Assembly: GCA_038502055.1 (NCBI GenBank)
Contig: JAXRKN010000043.1
Coordinates: 4,278,001 to 4,342,000 of the forward strand
Length of the DNA: 64,000 nt
Direction of reading: 5' to 3'
Source: Tanytarsus gracilentus
Lineage: Eukaryota > Arthropoda > Insecta > Diptera > Chironomidae
Part shown: in pieces, positions 23,926-37,312 of the stretch
Layout of the letters: the number at the start of each line of letters is the position of its first letter
Numbering within the stretch: the stretch's first letter is position 1
Notes under the pieces: generated by a model
Seen by the model: the letters and a program-made list of their open reading frames with translations, nothing else
Database searches by the model: none
Told to the model about the DNA's origin: nothing
Position numbers and translations under genes: made by a program

Positions 23926-26900
23926 TTACATATGCTGAATGTGATGACACCAGCCGTGAAAGCATTTCGTGAATCTCTTCGATTCTTTATTTTTAAGCGT
24001 TAGGAAGAGTTTGCGTGGGCGTTCGGGTTGTTTGATTCTCATGTGTTGAATGTAAACCTAAATTTAAAAAGAAATTGTTATCGCACGTGTGATAAAAATG
24101 TGACTGCAAAAATTTACTTGTGCGGATTTGTAAGCGAGTTTTATCTCAACTTCACTGCAACGTGATCCAAGCCACAAAAATACTTGTTCTCCATTGTCCA
24201 GCAACATAATGTCGTCGTCTGCCAAGTCGTCCTGACAAAAATCGGTACCTTAGAGAGAAAAATATTTAAATGATTTCTAAAGAAAAAAAACTTTTTCTTT
24301 CTTACATTTCTCGGCAACGGTGAAGTAACCCTTTTCATTTGAACAACGGAAAAGACGGGTGTAGTTCATGAACTCAGCATCTAAAATAAATTCAAACAAT
24401 CAAACTCAAACTTTGAATAATTAGCTAAAATCACTCACCCGTCTCATAAGGTTTTTTTCCATTCAAAGCCACCCAGAAAAAGTTTTGTGGCTCTTCGCCC
24501 TCGTTGATGACTTGAAGACTATACCAAGGATTATTGAATTTAGATTCGGCAATGTCCTGAATTAATTTCGAATCTTCACCCGTTGCCTTGGAGCCTATCC
24601 AAACGTAAATTATACCCGACTCGGAGTCGTCGTCAGTTTCAAATGGCACAATAAGGATGTAGCAAAATGCGCTGCATAAAAGTGACGCATCTGCACGAAT
24701 TTGAATGACACGTGTACAGAGGGCACTTCCATTTTGACGAAGATGATAAAATTCAACGGGAAGTTTGGTATTTGGTCCTCTCTTCTTCTCAATCCGTTTA
24801 CCAGCTTTTATTATAAACTTTCCCTTAAAATGGCTCATGAATTTTAAATTTTCTTGCTGCTGATGGACTCGAACAACTTCCAATGATTCGCCAAACATTG
24901 CTTTGAATTTCTTTTGTAGTGTAAATGTAAAGGTTAGCCATCCCATGTTACCAGCATCACGACCTTGCCAAAAGTAAACGACACACTGAATCTCATCTTC
25001 TGGCGGTGGTGCATGAGCATTTTCCTCTCCATTTTCTTCATCATCTAATGGTATACAATATCGACATAGGAAGACATAACATTCGCCTGAATAGAAAATG
25101 CCCAACTCTTCTTCTGGCAATCGAATAAATTTCTTGCCCTCGAGTACAAAATTTTCCATTGCATCGAGATCATAATTCCAATCCTCTGAAAGCTGTTGTG
25201 CCTCGAGTGGTGTCATGGCCGGTTGACGAGGCATAAATAATGCAGCCAAATCTGCCTTTGTCTCTTGATTTTTAGCCCATCGAGCGAGGTCAGCGCCTGT
25301 TCGTTGAACACTTTGTGCAGTTCGTGTAAAATCAACAGCAATCACTTCATCCCATCCGACAAACTTTGATTTAAAAATTTGTGTTTCAGTTCCCTCCTGT
25401 ACGCGTGTTATGGTGGAGTATGAGGGACGGTTAATCATATTGAAGAGCTCTTGCGAGAGTTTTATTGCCGCAGCACGAACCAATCGTGTAGATTTCTTGC
25501 CAAACCATACAAAAAGATCAACGCCGCAATCCAACAGATAGACATTCTTGCTCACGAGAAGTTTTTGTACGAGTTTCTGTTGCGGAATGGCCACCTGTGG
25601 CATTTCCAAGTAGCCTAAGCCCAATTGAATTATGTATAGTCGAGGACTCTTTCTTATCCATTCGGAAGATGTTGGCTTGACCTCGGGCCGATTTTCAAAA
25701 TCAGTAATATTGAGGAGCTTAAGAAATTCAACACTCTCTTGACCCTGCACCTCCATAAATATTTCCGCCTTATTCTTTCTCTCATTCTTATTGATTTTCT
25801 CGGACATTAAACGTGACTTTGATTTCACTGTATTTTTAGATTTTTTGCCATACCAGAGGTAAAGCTTAAAGCCATTGTCTAGCAAAAAGACATCTTCTGC
25901 ATTCAACGATTCGTAGTCAATTTTGACAGGTTCAAGATGTAAAGTTGTCTCATCATTTCGAACAATATAGAGTCGAGTGTTAAATGATGAATTTTCAATA
26001 GTATAAAAGCCAGTTCCAGTATGTTCACCCTCAATGTAAACGATGTCATGGTCAAAAAGTGCAAGAAACTCATCGCTTTCGTCTGCCTGCTCTTCTCTGA
26101 TTGTTCGGCAACGTGCTCCGAGAAAGTTTCTTAGGTTTACAGCGTGAATTGCGGCACATGCCTTTTTGTCGAGCGAACAATTTGAGCCAATCCAAAAGTA
26201 AATTTCCCACGAGAGCTGAGTTTCTTGGAGGAAGGTCTTCAGCACAATGTAACAGTCTCCTTCGTAGAACTTTCCGTGCGTAACCTCGTCAATTTTGTTG
26301 GGCAAGAAATTTTCTATTTCCCATATTGTCAAGCCCGGCACGTGTCCATCATCATCTTCGAAGAATTCCGAGTAATCGAGCGGAGGTTTTTCAAGTGTTT
26401 CTTCCCACCGCTTTGGCTGAAGACTTTGTATCATGGCATCATCAGCAATTTTTTCGGCTTCACATTTTTCCTGCGCAATGTCTTTCATGCCTTTGAGAAT
26501 TTTAGCTGAATCTTGATCGCCACCTGTGCGAGCTCTCCTCAATCTCATTTTTCTCGCTATTGCGTCTTTTTGATTTGACGACGTGGGTGTATCAATTGAA
26601 GGTGGAACTTGTGCACCTGCTAGTCTCAATTGATTTTGTAGAGAAAAATCGATATTATAAAATTCAACTCCATCTCCTTTCTGCATTTGTATGGGTTTCG
26701 CAGGCATCACAAGATCAGGATTATTTTTTAAATCAAGCATGTCCATGTCGCCGAGCAGATAAATTGTATCGGGCAGTGTAATGAGTTGATTGAAGCTTAA
26801 ATTGAGTTTCTTTAAATTTCCACATCTGAAAAGTGACTCGGGCACCATTTCAAGTTGATTGCATGCGGCAGAAAAAACTTCTAGCGATGTCAATTTTCCA

Positions 26901-27959
26901 ATGCCGCTTGGTAATCCATCAAAATTAATGGAATTCTCATTGATATAGAGTTGACGTAATTTAGCAAGCTTACAAATGGTATTGGGAAGTGCAGTCAATT
27001 CATTTCTTGATAAGTTTAATGTTGATAACTTTTGCAGTCCTTCAATGTTCGGTGAAATTTCCTTAATTTCATTATCGCTAACGTTAAGTCTTTTGAGGTT
27101 GATTAAGTTGTTAATGACATCCGGAATTTTGGGAAGATTATTTTGTGAAATGTCCAGTTCGACCAGATTAATTAAGGTATCGAGCGATGCTGGGAAGTTG
27201 AGTAAATTGCGTTGAGTATTTCTCATTTGAAGCACCTCTAAATGTTGCAGCGATGGCAGTTGACGGAGTTGAAACAGTTCAAGCGGATTGTTGTTCAATA
27301 TTAGAGTTTGTAAGTTTGTCAATCTCCTCGTTTGAGGTGGAAGTGTCTCCAAAAAATTGTTGGATAAATCCAAGAAAAGTAAATCTGTAAGTTTAATAAA
27401 TAATCCAGGAGGAATTGCACAAAGTCTGAAAAAATTATTTGTTAGATTTTTTTAAAATTGTGAATATCTAATTAAACTTACAAATTATGGCTAAGATTAA
27501 GGACAAGCAGTCCTTTTGCTCGGTCAAGACCCTCTGGTATATCCTTTAATTTGTTGTGCGATAAATCCAGCGTTGTTAATTCGAATAAATTAAAAAGTTC
27601 ATGAGGCACGCCAGAGGTCTTAATTTTGTTGTGGCGCACGTTTAGTGAACGCAAGTTAGCCAGTTCAGTGATCTCCCCATATACATTCTCAATTTCGTTA
27701 TTTTTTAGCGACAGATGTTCCAACTTTCCCAGTTTTCCCAATGTTTCCGGCACCTCTTTCAAAGAGGTTCTATCTAATTTTAAATATTGTAGCCCTGACA
27801 TCAAATTTAAATTTTTAGGGCAGTCATTCTGTAAGAAGAAAAGTGCAAGTTCTTTAAAAATCCCTTTTGTATAACAATTTTGCAAAAAAAACTTACGCTA
27901 AAATCATTTCGAGAAATATCGATATTTCTCACGAAAGGCAAAACACCAGTTGACGCCAT
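23926..27959 (-). CDS. fliI: Flightless-I: leucine-rich repeat plus gelsolin-domain actin regulator
   Basis: Gelsolin-family protein that binds actin and Ras-type partners and acts as a nuclear co-regulator. Exons 27959-27897, 27828-27482, 27425-24439, 24380-24306, 24248-24118 and 24057-23926 encode 1244 residues, about the length of fly FliI. It starts MASTGVLPFVRNIDIS, matching the family N-terminus. Roughly residues 20-400 are leucine-rich repeats (LDLSHNKLKDIPEGL, LFLDLSNNFLETLPP, LNVSDNEIKEI). From about 490 onward are gelsolin repeats (GLTIWEIENFLPNKI, FYEGDCYIVLKTF, FYSGECYVFLCRY, NEKGYFTVAEKC). The C-terminus HGWCHHIQHM replaces the usual HAW ending. Five short introns; one exon of 2987 bp holds most of the gene. 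Confidence 0.96.
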
Positions 27960-28693
27960 TTTTATAGAATTAAAGGAGTAATTTTCTCTCGAAACAAGTC
28001 AATTTTAATTATTATAATTTTCCAATTTTTTTTCTCTTTAAAAAAGTGTTTTTTATCTATTCGAAAATGTGAGCGTTCAGAAGTGATCGGGGTGTCATGA
28101 GTTATTGTCTAAAAAAATGTTTTGTAGTAAATTTTAATTCCAGGAAAAATTATTTGAAAATATTTTTTACTGGATTTTAATTTAAAGCTCACATTTTAAA
28201 AATCTCCTCTCTCTCTCTCTCGATCCTCTCTATCCCTTTCCCGCTGAGCGAATTCGGCGAATTCACAGAGGACACAAAAGTTTCGCTTGTTTACAAATAA
28301 ATAAAATTGAATTTAAATCTTACAAATTTAATTACATTAAATAAGGTGGATTGAAGTAAATGGAAAATATTCAGGTATACCAATTGTATTTCTTTTGCTG
28401 AACACATCCGCATTTTTTATTCGCAAAAGAGCACAACTCATAGATTAAATTTCATTTAAAATGTTTCCGTAATAAGCTTAAAATTTAAACTTTTAAACTA
28501 ATATCGCGGTAAGAAGCATCTTTGCATGCTGGATAAGAGCACGCACTACCAATGCGTTTAAAAAAGCTAAATCGTAGATTGTGCGGAGAAAATTTCGAAA
28601 AAATTAGAATTCGCAAAATTTCATATATTTTATTGCAATCTGTTTGTCGCGTTAACTAAATCCGCTCTAGAATCGCTGCGTTTTCGATAGCTA
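27960..28693. promoter_or_regulatory. Divergent intergenic region, fliI / HELZ
   Basis: The 734 bp between divergent starts contain a (CT)n run at 28206-28222, GCGAATTCGGCGAATTC just beyond it (28247-28264), and otherwise AT-rich DNA. No TATA box is convincingly placed for either gene. A tRNA-like fragment near 28525-28556 is discussed under rejected items. Function as a promoter is inferred from position. Confidence 0.45.
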
Positions 28694-31600
28694 ATGGCGT
28701 CGAATGGTAGTGATGCAACAAAAAAAAGCAAGTCGACAACTAATGAGAATAATTACAACAACAATAAGAATTTTCAGAAAAATTCAAAATCCAGAAGTCA
28801 AATTAAGTCGTCAAATGAGAAAACAACAACAGTTCCGACAATGGACACCAATTCAAATGCAAAAGGATCAAGTGAATCGAGTGAAAAGAGCCCAAAAGGC
28901 GAGAGAAATGCAACAACAACGTCGTCGGACGAAGGTACGTAAAAAAAAAAGCCATAAACACAATGTCGCGTGAATTTGATTATTTTTCTTCTTCTAGATC
29001 GAGGCTGGAAGTTTCGACCACCGCCTCGTGGATTCACAAGTGAGAATTATGTCGTGTGTCAGAACTTTCACGAGAATGGACTCTGTAATTTCGGCCTAAA
29101 TTGCGTGAATGCTCATAGCGAGGAAGAACTTCAAGAGTGGAAGGAGCGCTTTGAGCAGAGAAAGAAACATCATGAATATTCGATGAAACAACAGCATGGC
29201 AAGAGCTACACTGAAGAGCTCCTCGAGCGACTACATCAATCGACAAATCCCGAAAAGATAATGAGAGAGAAATTGGACAGTGTGGAAGTTACATGTTCCA
29301 ATGACCTCAATCTCACTGTAAGTTCAAAGACTTGTAAACGCGAGTGGATTTTTGTGCTGAAAACAATCAAGCTGCTCAAGGCAGTCGCTCTCCTTCAAGA
29401 TGAGCATCGTTCGCATTTCGGCATTAAACATGTCTTTCCCATGCATCCGGGTAAGCAATCGAGCACCACAAATCAGGCCGATAACAGTAAGAACGATCAA
29501 GAATGGACTTTTGAAGTGTCCAGGGAAAACTTAGATACAGAAAATGAGACAATTGTCTCACATAGAGTTAAGATAGGATTTTCTACGGACATTTATGGTG
29601 AGTTCAATTGAAATTTAGCTTAAAGTAACATGATTCGATTTGTGTCTTGAATTACCACATTATTATTACAATTTATTTTGTTGTGTCTACTGACGAAATT
29701 TCTCATTTATTCACGCTTAAAATTTAATTACCGAATTCTGCCTCCAGGTACCTTTCGTCAAGCTGTTTGCTTTGAATTTTTCGGCTTAGATGCTATACTT
29801 GTAAAACATTTTTGTATCGATGTTGTGCCGCTGGAGGAATACGATAAAATTCAGGAGATTAAGAATGATATTTTAACTGTGACAAGAAGCCGATGGAATG
29901 TGTCGAATTCAAATTTCGTTTCCTATAAGCAAGCTGAGAAATCCTACAGCGTACATCAGTCGACGCAAGCTTACGATGTCGAACGTGAAGCAGAGCTCCT
30001 CGAGAGATATCCTTGTCCTCAAGCCGATACATTTGTGCTGTCTCAAAGTACCATTAGTGGAAAGCTATCGGAGCATAATTATCAGCAATGGATGCATACA
30101 CTGCTATATGTGGAGGAAATGGCCAGATTTGATCTTATTGCGAAATTTAATCTGACAACCAACTTGAAAATTACAAATAATTTTGTCCTCGCTCCAAACG
30201 GCATGGCCACATCGACGGCTAAATATTCACACTCTGGAGAGCTTTTCGGTGTTTTGGTAAATGAATGAATTAATTAGGGCCTCTTACATGTGTACTAATA
30301 AAAATTTAATTAATTTTAGGAATTAGCGCAAAATATTTCCGAAGAAACGCCGGCAGGGTATTTAATCCTCAACAACTGTAACTCGTTGTTCTTTGCTAAA
30401 AATCTTGGCGGTCCAAAAGGCGACACGAAGCCAGATGTTTTTGAGGCACTCATTGAAGATAAGAGCAAAAACATAATCTATCTGAAGCTCTCGGCGGACA
30501 CAGTAAAATCACTGAATGTGAAACATGAAGACTTTGTCAAAGTCGATATACAATTTCAACCGAATCGTTTAACTTACTGCGAGTGGCATTTGGCGATCGA
30601 TAAAATAACTGACTACAAACTCCTTTTTCCCGATACAAAATTTAATTTTAACATCGATTGGAATCCGAAGCGTCACTGGGACTCGACGCTTGACCAAAAA
30701 CTCAATTCAAAACAGAAGGAAGCTGTCTTAACGATTACATCGCCAATCAACAAGCCACTTCCACCTATTTTATTGATTGGGTAAGCTAATTAATTTTAAA
30801 TTATTTTTTTTTTATTAATAAATTTAACATTTCAGCCCTTATGGAACGGGCAAGACATATACGTTGGCACAAATTATTAAGCAACTTCTTACACAGAGTG
30901 AAGCTCGAATTCTAATCTGTACGCATAGTAATTCAGCTGCAGATTTATACATTAGAGAGTATCTACATCCATGGGTTGAGGCAGGATTAGAGGACGCAAA
31001 ACCTCTTAGAATTTATTATCACAAGAGATGGGTAGCAACGGTTAATAATGTCGTTCAGAAATACTGTTTGATTGAATTGAAAGGAAATTCAAGAGTGTTT
31101 AAGCGACCGACAGTTGAGGATGTATATAAGCATAAGATTGTCGTCGTAACACTCTCGACGTCAATGGAATTAGCATCGTTAAATCTCAAGCGTGGTTATT
31201 TTACACACATCCTTCTTGACGAAGCCGCACAGGCACTCGAATGCGAAGCGATAACACCTCTCGCTCTTGCAGACCAAAATACAAGAATCGTTCTTGCTGG
31301 TGATCACATGCAGATGAGCCCGGAAATCTTTTCGAACTTTGCGCGCGAACGGAAATTACATATTTCCCTTCTTGAACGCCTTTACGACTACTATCCGGCA
31401 AATTTCCCAACAAAAATTCTTCTCTGTGAAAATTATCGTGCACACGAGGCGATAATAAAATTTACGTCAGAGCTTTTTTACGATCAGAAATTGATTGCGT
31501 CGGGTAAGCAGCCAAGGCATGAGAAATTTTATCCCTTAACCTTCTTCACGAGTCGCGGTGAGGATGTGCAAGATAAGAATTCAACTGCATTCTACAACAA

Positions 31601-33782
31601 TTCGGAAGTTTATGAGATTGTCGATCGTGTTTGTGAGCTGAGAAGAAAATGGCCACCGGCATGGGGAAAGTTTAATGATCAGAGCATTGGAATTATGACG
31701 CCTTATGCTGACCAAGTGTTTCGAATTCGTTCGGAGCTGAGAAAGAAGAGATTAGCTGGAATTTCTGTAGAGCGTGTACTTAATGTGCAAGGAAAACAAT
31801 TCCGCGCTGTTTTTCTTTCGACCGTAAGAACACGCAAAACATGTTCAAATAAATCGGAGGATATTGATTATGGATTTTTGTCAAACTCGAAATTACTAAA
31901 CACAGCAATTACTCGAGCTCAATCGCTTGTGTCTGTTGTCGGTGATCCAGTGGCACTCTGTTCAGTCGGCAGATGCCGTAAAGTTTGGGAGAGATTCATA
32001 GAAATTTGTCATCAAAATAAGAGTCTCTTCGGAATCACGTGGCAAATGTTAAAATCACAACTCGATGGAGTCGAATTGAGAAAAACTTATGTTCTAAATC
32101 CTCTCGCACCGGAATTCGTTCCTCGAGCACTTCAAACTGAAAGCTACTTGCGAGAACAAATGATGTTGATGAATCAGCGAAAATGGGTTGGTGGTTCAAA
32201 TCATCAGATGCCGCATCAAATGCCAACGCATCCAATGAACTACCATCATCCTCAACAAATGCAACATCCATCTTTTCACGTGACACCGCAACATCAACCA
32301 ACAACCACTCCCCACAACATGATGATGAATACGTTTCCTCAATTTAATAACAACAACATGATGAATAATCAAGCAATTCGTCCATTCGGAAGTCCTTCGT
32401 ATCCTCCGCAAATGCATGCTGTTCCTCCAGTGGTTCCAACAGTTCCGCCAGTGGTCCCATCAGTTCAGCAACAATTTACGCCCTACAATAATTTCAACAA
32501 CTTTCCAGCGCCACCCACAACATTCAATTCAAATCACATGGGTCCCGCTATGATGCCTCCTAGTTTTCCTCAAAACTATCAAATGAACGCAAACAGCATG
32601 TGGAATTCATCGGCGAGTCCCTTGTTTCAGGAGAAAGCGATGCCACCTCAGGGCCCCTGGCAAATGAAACCTCCACCTCCTCCAATGATGTCGCAACAAT
32701 CACCACATCAAATAAGACCGCCTATTGGACCGCCACAAATACCGAGAAATGTCGCTCACAATCCAATGTACACGCCACCACCACAATCAGGCCCAATTCA
32801 TCCGGCACAACAGACTTTCTCGGCCTCTACTCATCCTCAACAAATTCCTCAAATGCACACAAGTGTCAATTCATATGCGGCTGCCGCTAAATTCAATACA
32901 CCGAACGATATGCAGCATACGGCATACAATGGCAATCATGGAATGGACTTTAATAATCTCCTCTCAAATAACAACACAAAGTTGACTCTCAACGATTTCA
33001 TAACTCAACCGGATTTACTCGAGAGCTTAAAGAAGAGCGAAAAGGAAGTTCAATTTTTGCAAAATGTTCATTTTCCGGAGAAAAATGCGCACATGCACTT
33101 GGGAAAGAGTTCAAGCTATTCGAACTACGGTCATTTACTGCCTCACAACATGACATTTTACGACGTCGCCAATAAGCCGAGAGAATTTCAGTATAAGTGG
33201 TTCTTAAAACTCTCGGAACAGTATGGACTCGAGGAGGCAGACAGATTCGTTGAATTGCTTAAACAAGTTCCGGTTACTGCTCCCATGAACAACATGATGA
33301 TGAATGCTAATGGTAAGCCGATGATGAATGGATACGAGGAAGATTTGTCAAAGAATTTTTTGCATTTAATGGACGACATGAAAACTCCGGACATGAGCAG
33401 AAATCACGAGAGTTTGCTAAAGCTTTCGTTCAACGACCACAAATTTCCGGACGAGATTGATTCATTCTTTAATTCTTCGGTTCAAAATAATCAGCAGCAG
33501 CAGCAGCAGTCGTATGAAAGTCTTCTTGGAACAGTTTCAAAGGAGCATGTGGAGCAAAAGCAGAATTCAGCTTTCCTTGGTTCACTATTTCATCAACATC
33601 CTTCACAGCCATCGTCATCATCGGCAAATTCAAATAATAATTTCGGAAACAGCGGAGAACGTAACATATTAAATGGCATCGACATCTTCAATATTCCTTC
33701 GAAGGCAATTGATTTAGACATTGACAATGTCTCGAGTCCACAGCGATCAGTTCCGCTTTACATGCGTGCGTCAAAAAAATAA
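28694..33782 (+). CDS. HELZ: HELZ-type CCCH zinc-finger superfamily 1 RNA helicase
   Basis: Cytoplasmic UPF1-like helicase involved in mRNA decay and translation control. Exons 28694-28934, 28998-29597, 29748-30256, 30320-30780 and 30836-33782 encode 1585 residues. A Lys/Ser/Asn-rich N-terminus leads to a CCCH finger at 101-120 (C-x8-C-x5-C-x3-H). Helicase motif I GPYGTGKT is at 604-611, motif II DEAA at 732-735, and motif III follows in VLAGDHMQMSPE. Later motifs include LLCENYRAHEAI, IGIMTPYADQV and LLNTAITRAQ. Directly after the helicase, LNPLAPEFVP (1024-1033) is a textbook PAM2 motif for poly(A)-binding protein. The last 500 residues are Met/Pro/Gln/Asn-rich with a poly-Gln run. Domain order matches HELZ, not MOV10/Armitage, which lacks the CCCH finger. 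Divergent from fliI. Confidence 0.92.
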
Positions 33783-35099
33783 TTCTCTCTTAATACACAC
33801 ATTTTATTTCTTTGCTATTTTTAATCTCTTCTTTTTAAAATTGACTCTTTGGAATGACCCAAATTAAGAATTTGGGAGAAATATTAAAAAATGAAGAAAA
33901 AAAATCATACTAATATTAATCATAATCTTTAATATCTATATATCGTCGTAGCATAAACTCATAGAAGGAAAAAATGATAAAAAAATCACACAAAAAAAGC
34001 ATTAAAATTTATGAAAAAAATACAAAAAGAAAATGATCATGAAGAAAATAAAGTTTAAAAATTAGAAAATAATGAAATAAGATATAAAAATTATGAAAAA
34101 AGTAAAAAAAAGAAAAAGAAAACAAAAAAAAAGAGTTGGTGCGAGGACATCCTATGAAAGTTCGGTGACACGAGAGAAAGTTTAAAATAAAATTTTTCTA
34201 GGAATATTCAAGAAAGAGTGGAAATTAAAAAGGATGCACCTCACACGTCATTATAATATTAAAAAAAATGTTTAATTATTAGTAATGCTATTTTAATAAT
34301 TAATAATCATGTGATTGATATGAAAAAAAATTAAATATTGTACTCGATGGCATTTGTTGAGCATTAGTCGATAACATATTTTGGCGTCATTGAAATTATT
34401 TTGGAAATAGCTCTATAAAAAATATTATTTAAATTGCATGAATAATTTTCGGACATTAAAAATTCACTTATTTTCTATAAATTAATAATTATTTGCATAT
34501 TTTTAGGTATAAAACCAAATTATTTATCGACAACAATTAACTAATGCCATTGTATCGAAAAAAAAGAAGTTTTTAGCGTCATGTATGACAACACATTTTT
34601 TAATTTTATTATTTTCACTAAAATTTAAACACAATTAAAATTTATGTTAATTAAAAAAAGATTAAAATTTTTAAAAGAAAAACTTTTTTTACTGACAGCC
34701 CAGCATACATACACAACGCATACCTTATAAATATTAAACACACCACAAAAATGCAGTTTCTCTTAATAGTTATTTTTTTATATAAAAGAAAATCATTATT
34801 ATATAGAAAATCGTAAAAATAAAAATCTAAAATTTTGTGTAACCTGAAAATTATTTAATTTATTTTTTCTTTGGCTGTTGAGCGCGCCAAATTTACAGCG
34901 CATGTTCATTATCATCATTGAGAGTGAAATCAAACGTGAGAGTGAATAAATTTTCCAGTGTCACAATAAGAGAGAGCAATGAAAATTCTTTGCACTGGAA
35001 AATTCGTCTCGAGAAAATCCATTTTTGTTTTTAAAGTTTCAGTGAGGGCGAAAAAAATTAATTTTTCATCTCATTCGTGTCTAAGGAAGTGTTTTAAAA
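33783..35099. other. Intergenic: HELZ 3' region and synaptogyrin upstream region
   Basis: Extremely A-rich after the HELZ stop, with several AATAAA-like words (for example 34049), then AT-rich DNA. The last about 200 bp before 35100 have higher GC and are the likely synaptogyrin 5' UTR/promoter. No gene found. Confidence 0.6.
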
Positions 35100-36119
35100 A
35101 TGGACATTAATACTTTTGCGACAGGCGGAGTTCAAGGAGCTGGCGGTTTCTATGGGGGTGGTCTCGCTGGTCAAAGATTCGATCGTAAGTTACGAAAAAC
35201 TTTCACAATCGATTGTGGAGAAGAGAAAATTTTTCAAATGAAAGTGAATCTGAATGTTGCACATTTAACGGAATTTTTTTCACTTTTTTCTCACAGCAAT
35301 AACTTTCATTCAAAGGCCCGGCGTGATTGTTAGAGCAATTTGTTGGGTAAGTCGAGAATAATGAAAATTATAATTTTTTGGGATGGTCTTTTAAAAGTCA
35401 TCTTCATTGTGAGAAAATTCTGTATAGCAGCATAAAAATTCTATTAAGGGGAGAAAGAGAAAATCGATAATTTTTCATCAAGTGTCACTTGTATGTTGTG
35501 TAATCGAAAAATTCTCTTCTAGCTCTTCTCGATAATCGTCTTCGGCTCGATTGTCAGCAATGGATGGATTATGAAGGATGAGGGTACCAGGGAGGTGTGC
35601 ATAATTAACGACAACGGAAGTGTCTGTAGCTATGCCGTTTGGACGGGAGTTATTGGTTTCTTCGCATCGATTGCTTTCATCGCGGGTGAATATCTCTTCG
35701 ATCAAATGTCATCGGCGAAGAGTAGAAAACACTATGTGATTGCCGATCTTGCGTTCTCTGCCTTCTGGGCATTCATGTACTTTGTCGGTTTCTGTTATAT
35801 CACTACGCAGTGGAGCAAATCTGCAGATCCTCCGAATGGGGTCGGAAGTGGAAATGTGTCATGTGCCATCTTCTTCTCATTCCTCTCGGTTTTCACGTGG
35901 GCCATTTGCGCATATTACGCATTCCTCCGATACAAGGCAGGTGTACAAGAAATTCCCTTTCAATCGACCTACGAGAGTGATGGCTTTAATCAAACTGGTG
36001 GATATTCCGCATACCCTGACGCCAATGACAATGAACAATATCAAGAGCCTCCATTTTCACAGCAAATGGGCGGTGGCGGTGGTGCCCAGCAAAACGTCTT
36101 TCAAGCTCCAACTTATTAA
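35100..36119 (+). CDS. Syngr: Synaptogyrin, four-pass synaptic vesicle membrane protein
   Basis: MARVEL-family protein of synaptic and other small vesicles. Exons 35100-35184, 35297-35346 and 35523-36119 give 243 residues, essentially the fly length. It starts MDINTFATGGVQGAGGFYGG, then the conserved cytosolic PITFIQRPGVIVRAICW leading into the first membrane span LFSIIVFGSIVSNGW. The loop REVCIINDNGSVCSY holds the conserved cysteines. Further spans are in VIGFFASIAFIAGEYLF, IADLAFSAFWAFMYFVGF and ISCAIFF-like VSCAIFFSFLSVFTWAICA. The cytosolic tail is Tyr/Gln/Gly-rich, as in the family. The middle exon is only 50 bp. Confidence 0.96.
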
Positions 36120-37312
36120 ATCATTCACAACACACATTTTACTCAGTCACATGCGCATAAAATTTATTATTAATCTTTAAAATTTAATTAGAATTTAAAG
36201 TTCAAAAAAATCGAATTCTAATTTTATGTGCGCGTTAATTATCGATGACGATAATGATATTTTATATAAAGTGATTCATAGCAGCTTAGAGAGAATTAAA
36301 TTGTGACCAAATATAATCGATTCGAAAGCTCTGGAATTGACGATGAGAAAAATGACAGTATTTTAAAATTTTGTTAATTAATTTTTCACATATCGATTAT
36401 TTGTGATTTTTAGTTGTTTCATAGTTTGTATTTTTTTTATAAGAGAGAACATTAAAAATCGAATATTTTTTTAAAATTCTCTCTGGAAAATAATTTTCTG
36501 CCCAATCGAAAAGTTCTGCAATAATATTTTTTTAAGTTAAAAAACCGAGCACGTGTTAAAATTTTTAAAAACTTCTGACCACATAAAAAGTTTTTGAAAA
36601 TGAAACAAAATCATCAAAAGCTCTCGGAAAATTGAAAAGAAAGTCATTTGTGCGGACTTGAAAAAAGCGTTAAGATAATAAAACAATAATATGGAGAATT
36701 TTTATTAGTAAAAATTGAAAAAGATGTTCAGCGCCTCTAATAAATTAATAATTGGGCGTTTTTTGTAATTTATAGCGACATAAATATTATAATAATGAAT
36801 TATCGATTGATCGTCAAGAAGAAATTAGATATTAAGGCTTGATAATGAAAAACATTAATCATTATTGTTGAGATAATTTCATTTTTTTCTGAAGAAAATT
36901 CCATAAACGAGAGACATGAAAAATATGCCCACCTACGCCATATACTCCAAATAAAAATTAAAAATCTCATCCAATCCGCAACAGAAACCCCCATAAAAAA
37001 ATAACTAACCCAAAATGCTTTGGCTCAATAGGCAAACTCAAGAGATAAAAATTAAAGTGATTTAAAGGATTTGTAGAGCGTCTGTGTAAATTAAAAAAGA
37101 TAGTATTAATAACACAATATTGAGAAGAAATATATATGAATAAAAAAATGTTGAAAATAAAAACTTTTTTGATCAATTCTTGAAAGCTTTCAAAAAAGCA
37201 CAAAATAAGGCTCGATTCTCTATCTCGACACGACAAGTTGGATTTTTATTTATGAATTAACTTTCTTCAACCGAATTACATCTTGGACATAAGCTAAAAC
37301 TGCAGAGAAAGC
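36120..37312. other. Intergenic between convergent synaptogyrin and small mitochondrial-type gene
   Basis: AT-rich DNA that should contain both 3' UTRs. ORFs at 36800-36994 and 36967-37236 (minus) are short, hydrophobic from T-richness and unsupported. Confidence 0.55.

Noticed and set aside
24610..27874. Numerous plus- and minus-strand ORFs overlapping flightless-I, HELZ, Ssrp, swm and CD98hc
   Set aside because: All are out-of-frame or antisense shadows of strongly supported coding exons; the low stop frequency reflects the GC-richer coding DNA.
28520..28560. tRNA-like D-arm plus anticodon arm (GGATAAGAGCACGCACTACC, then AATGCG)
   Set aside because: The CGCA/TGCG stem with 7-nt loop is striking, but there is no T-arm or acceptor stem downstream. 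Not a functional tRNA; possibly a SINE or pseudogene scrap.
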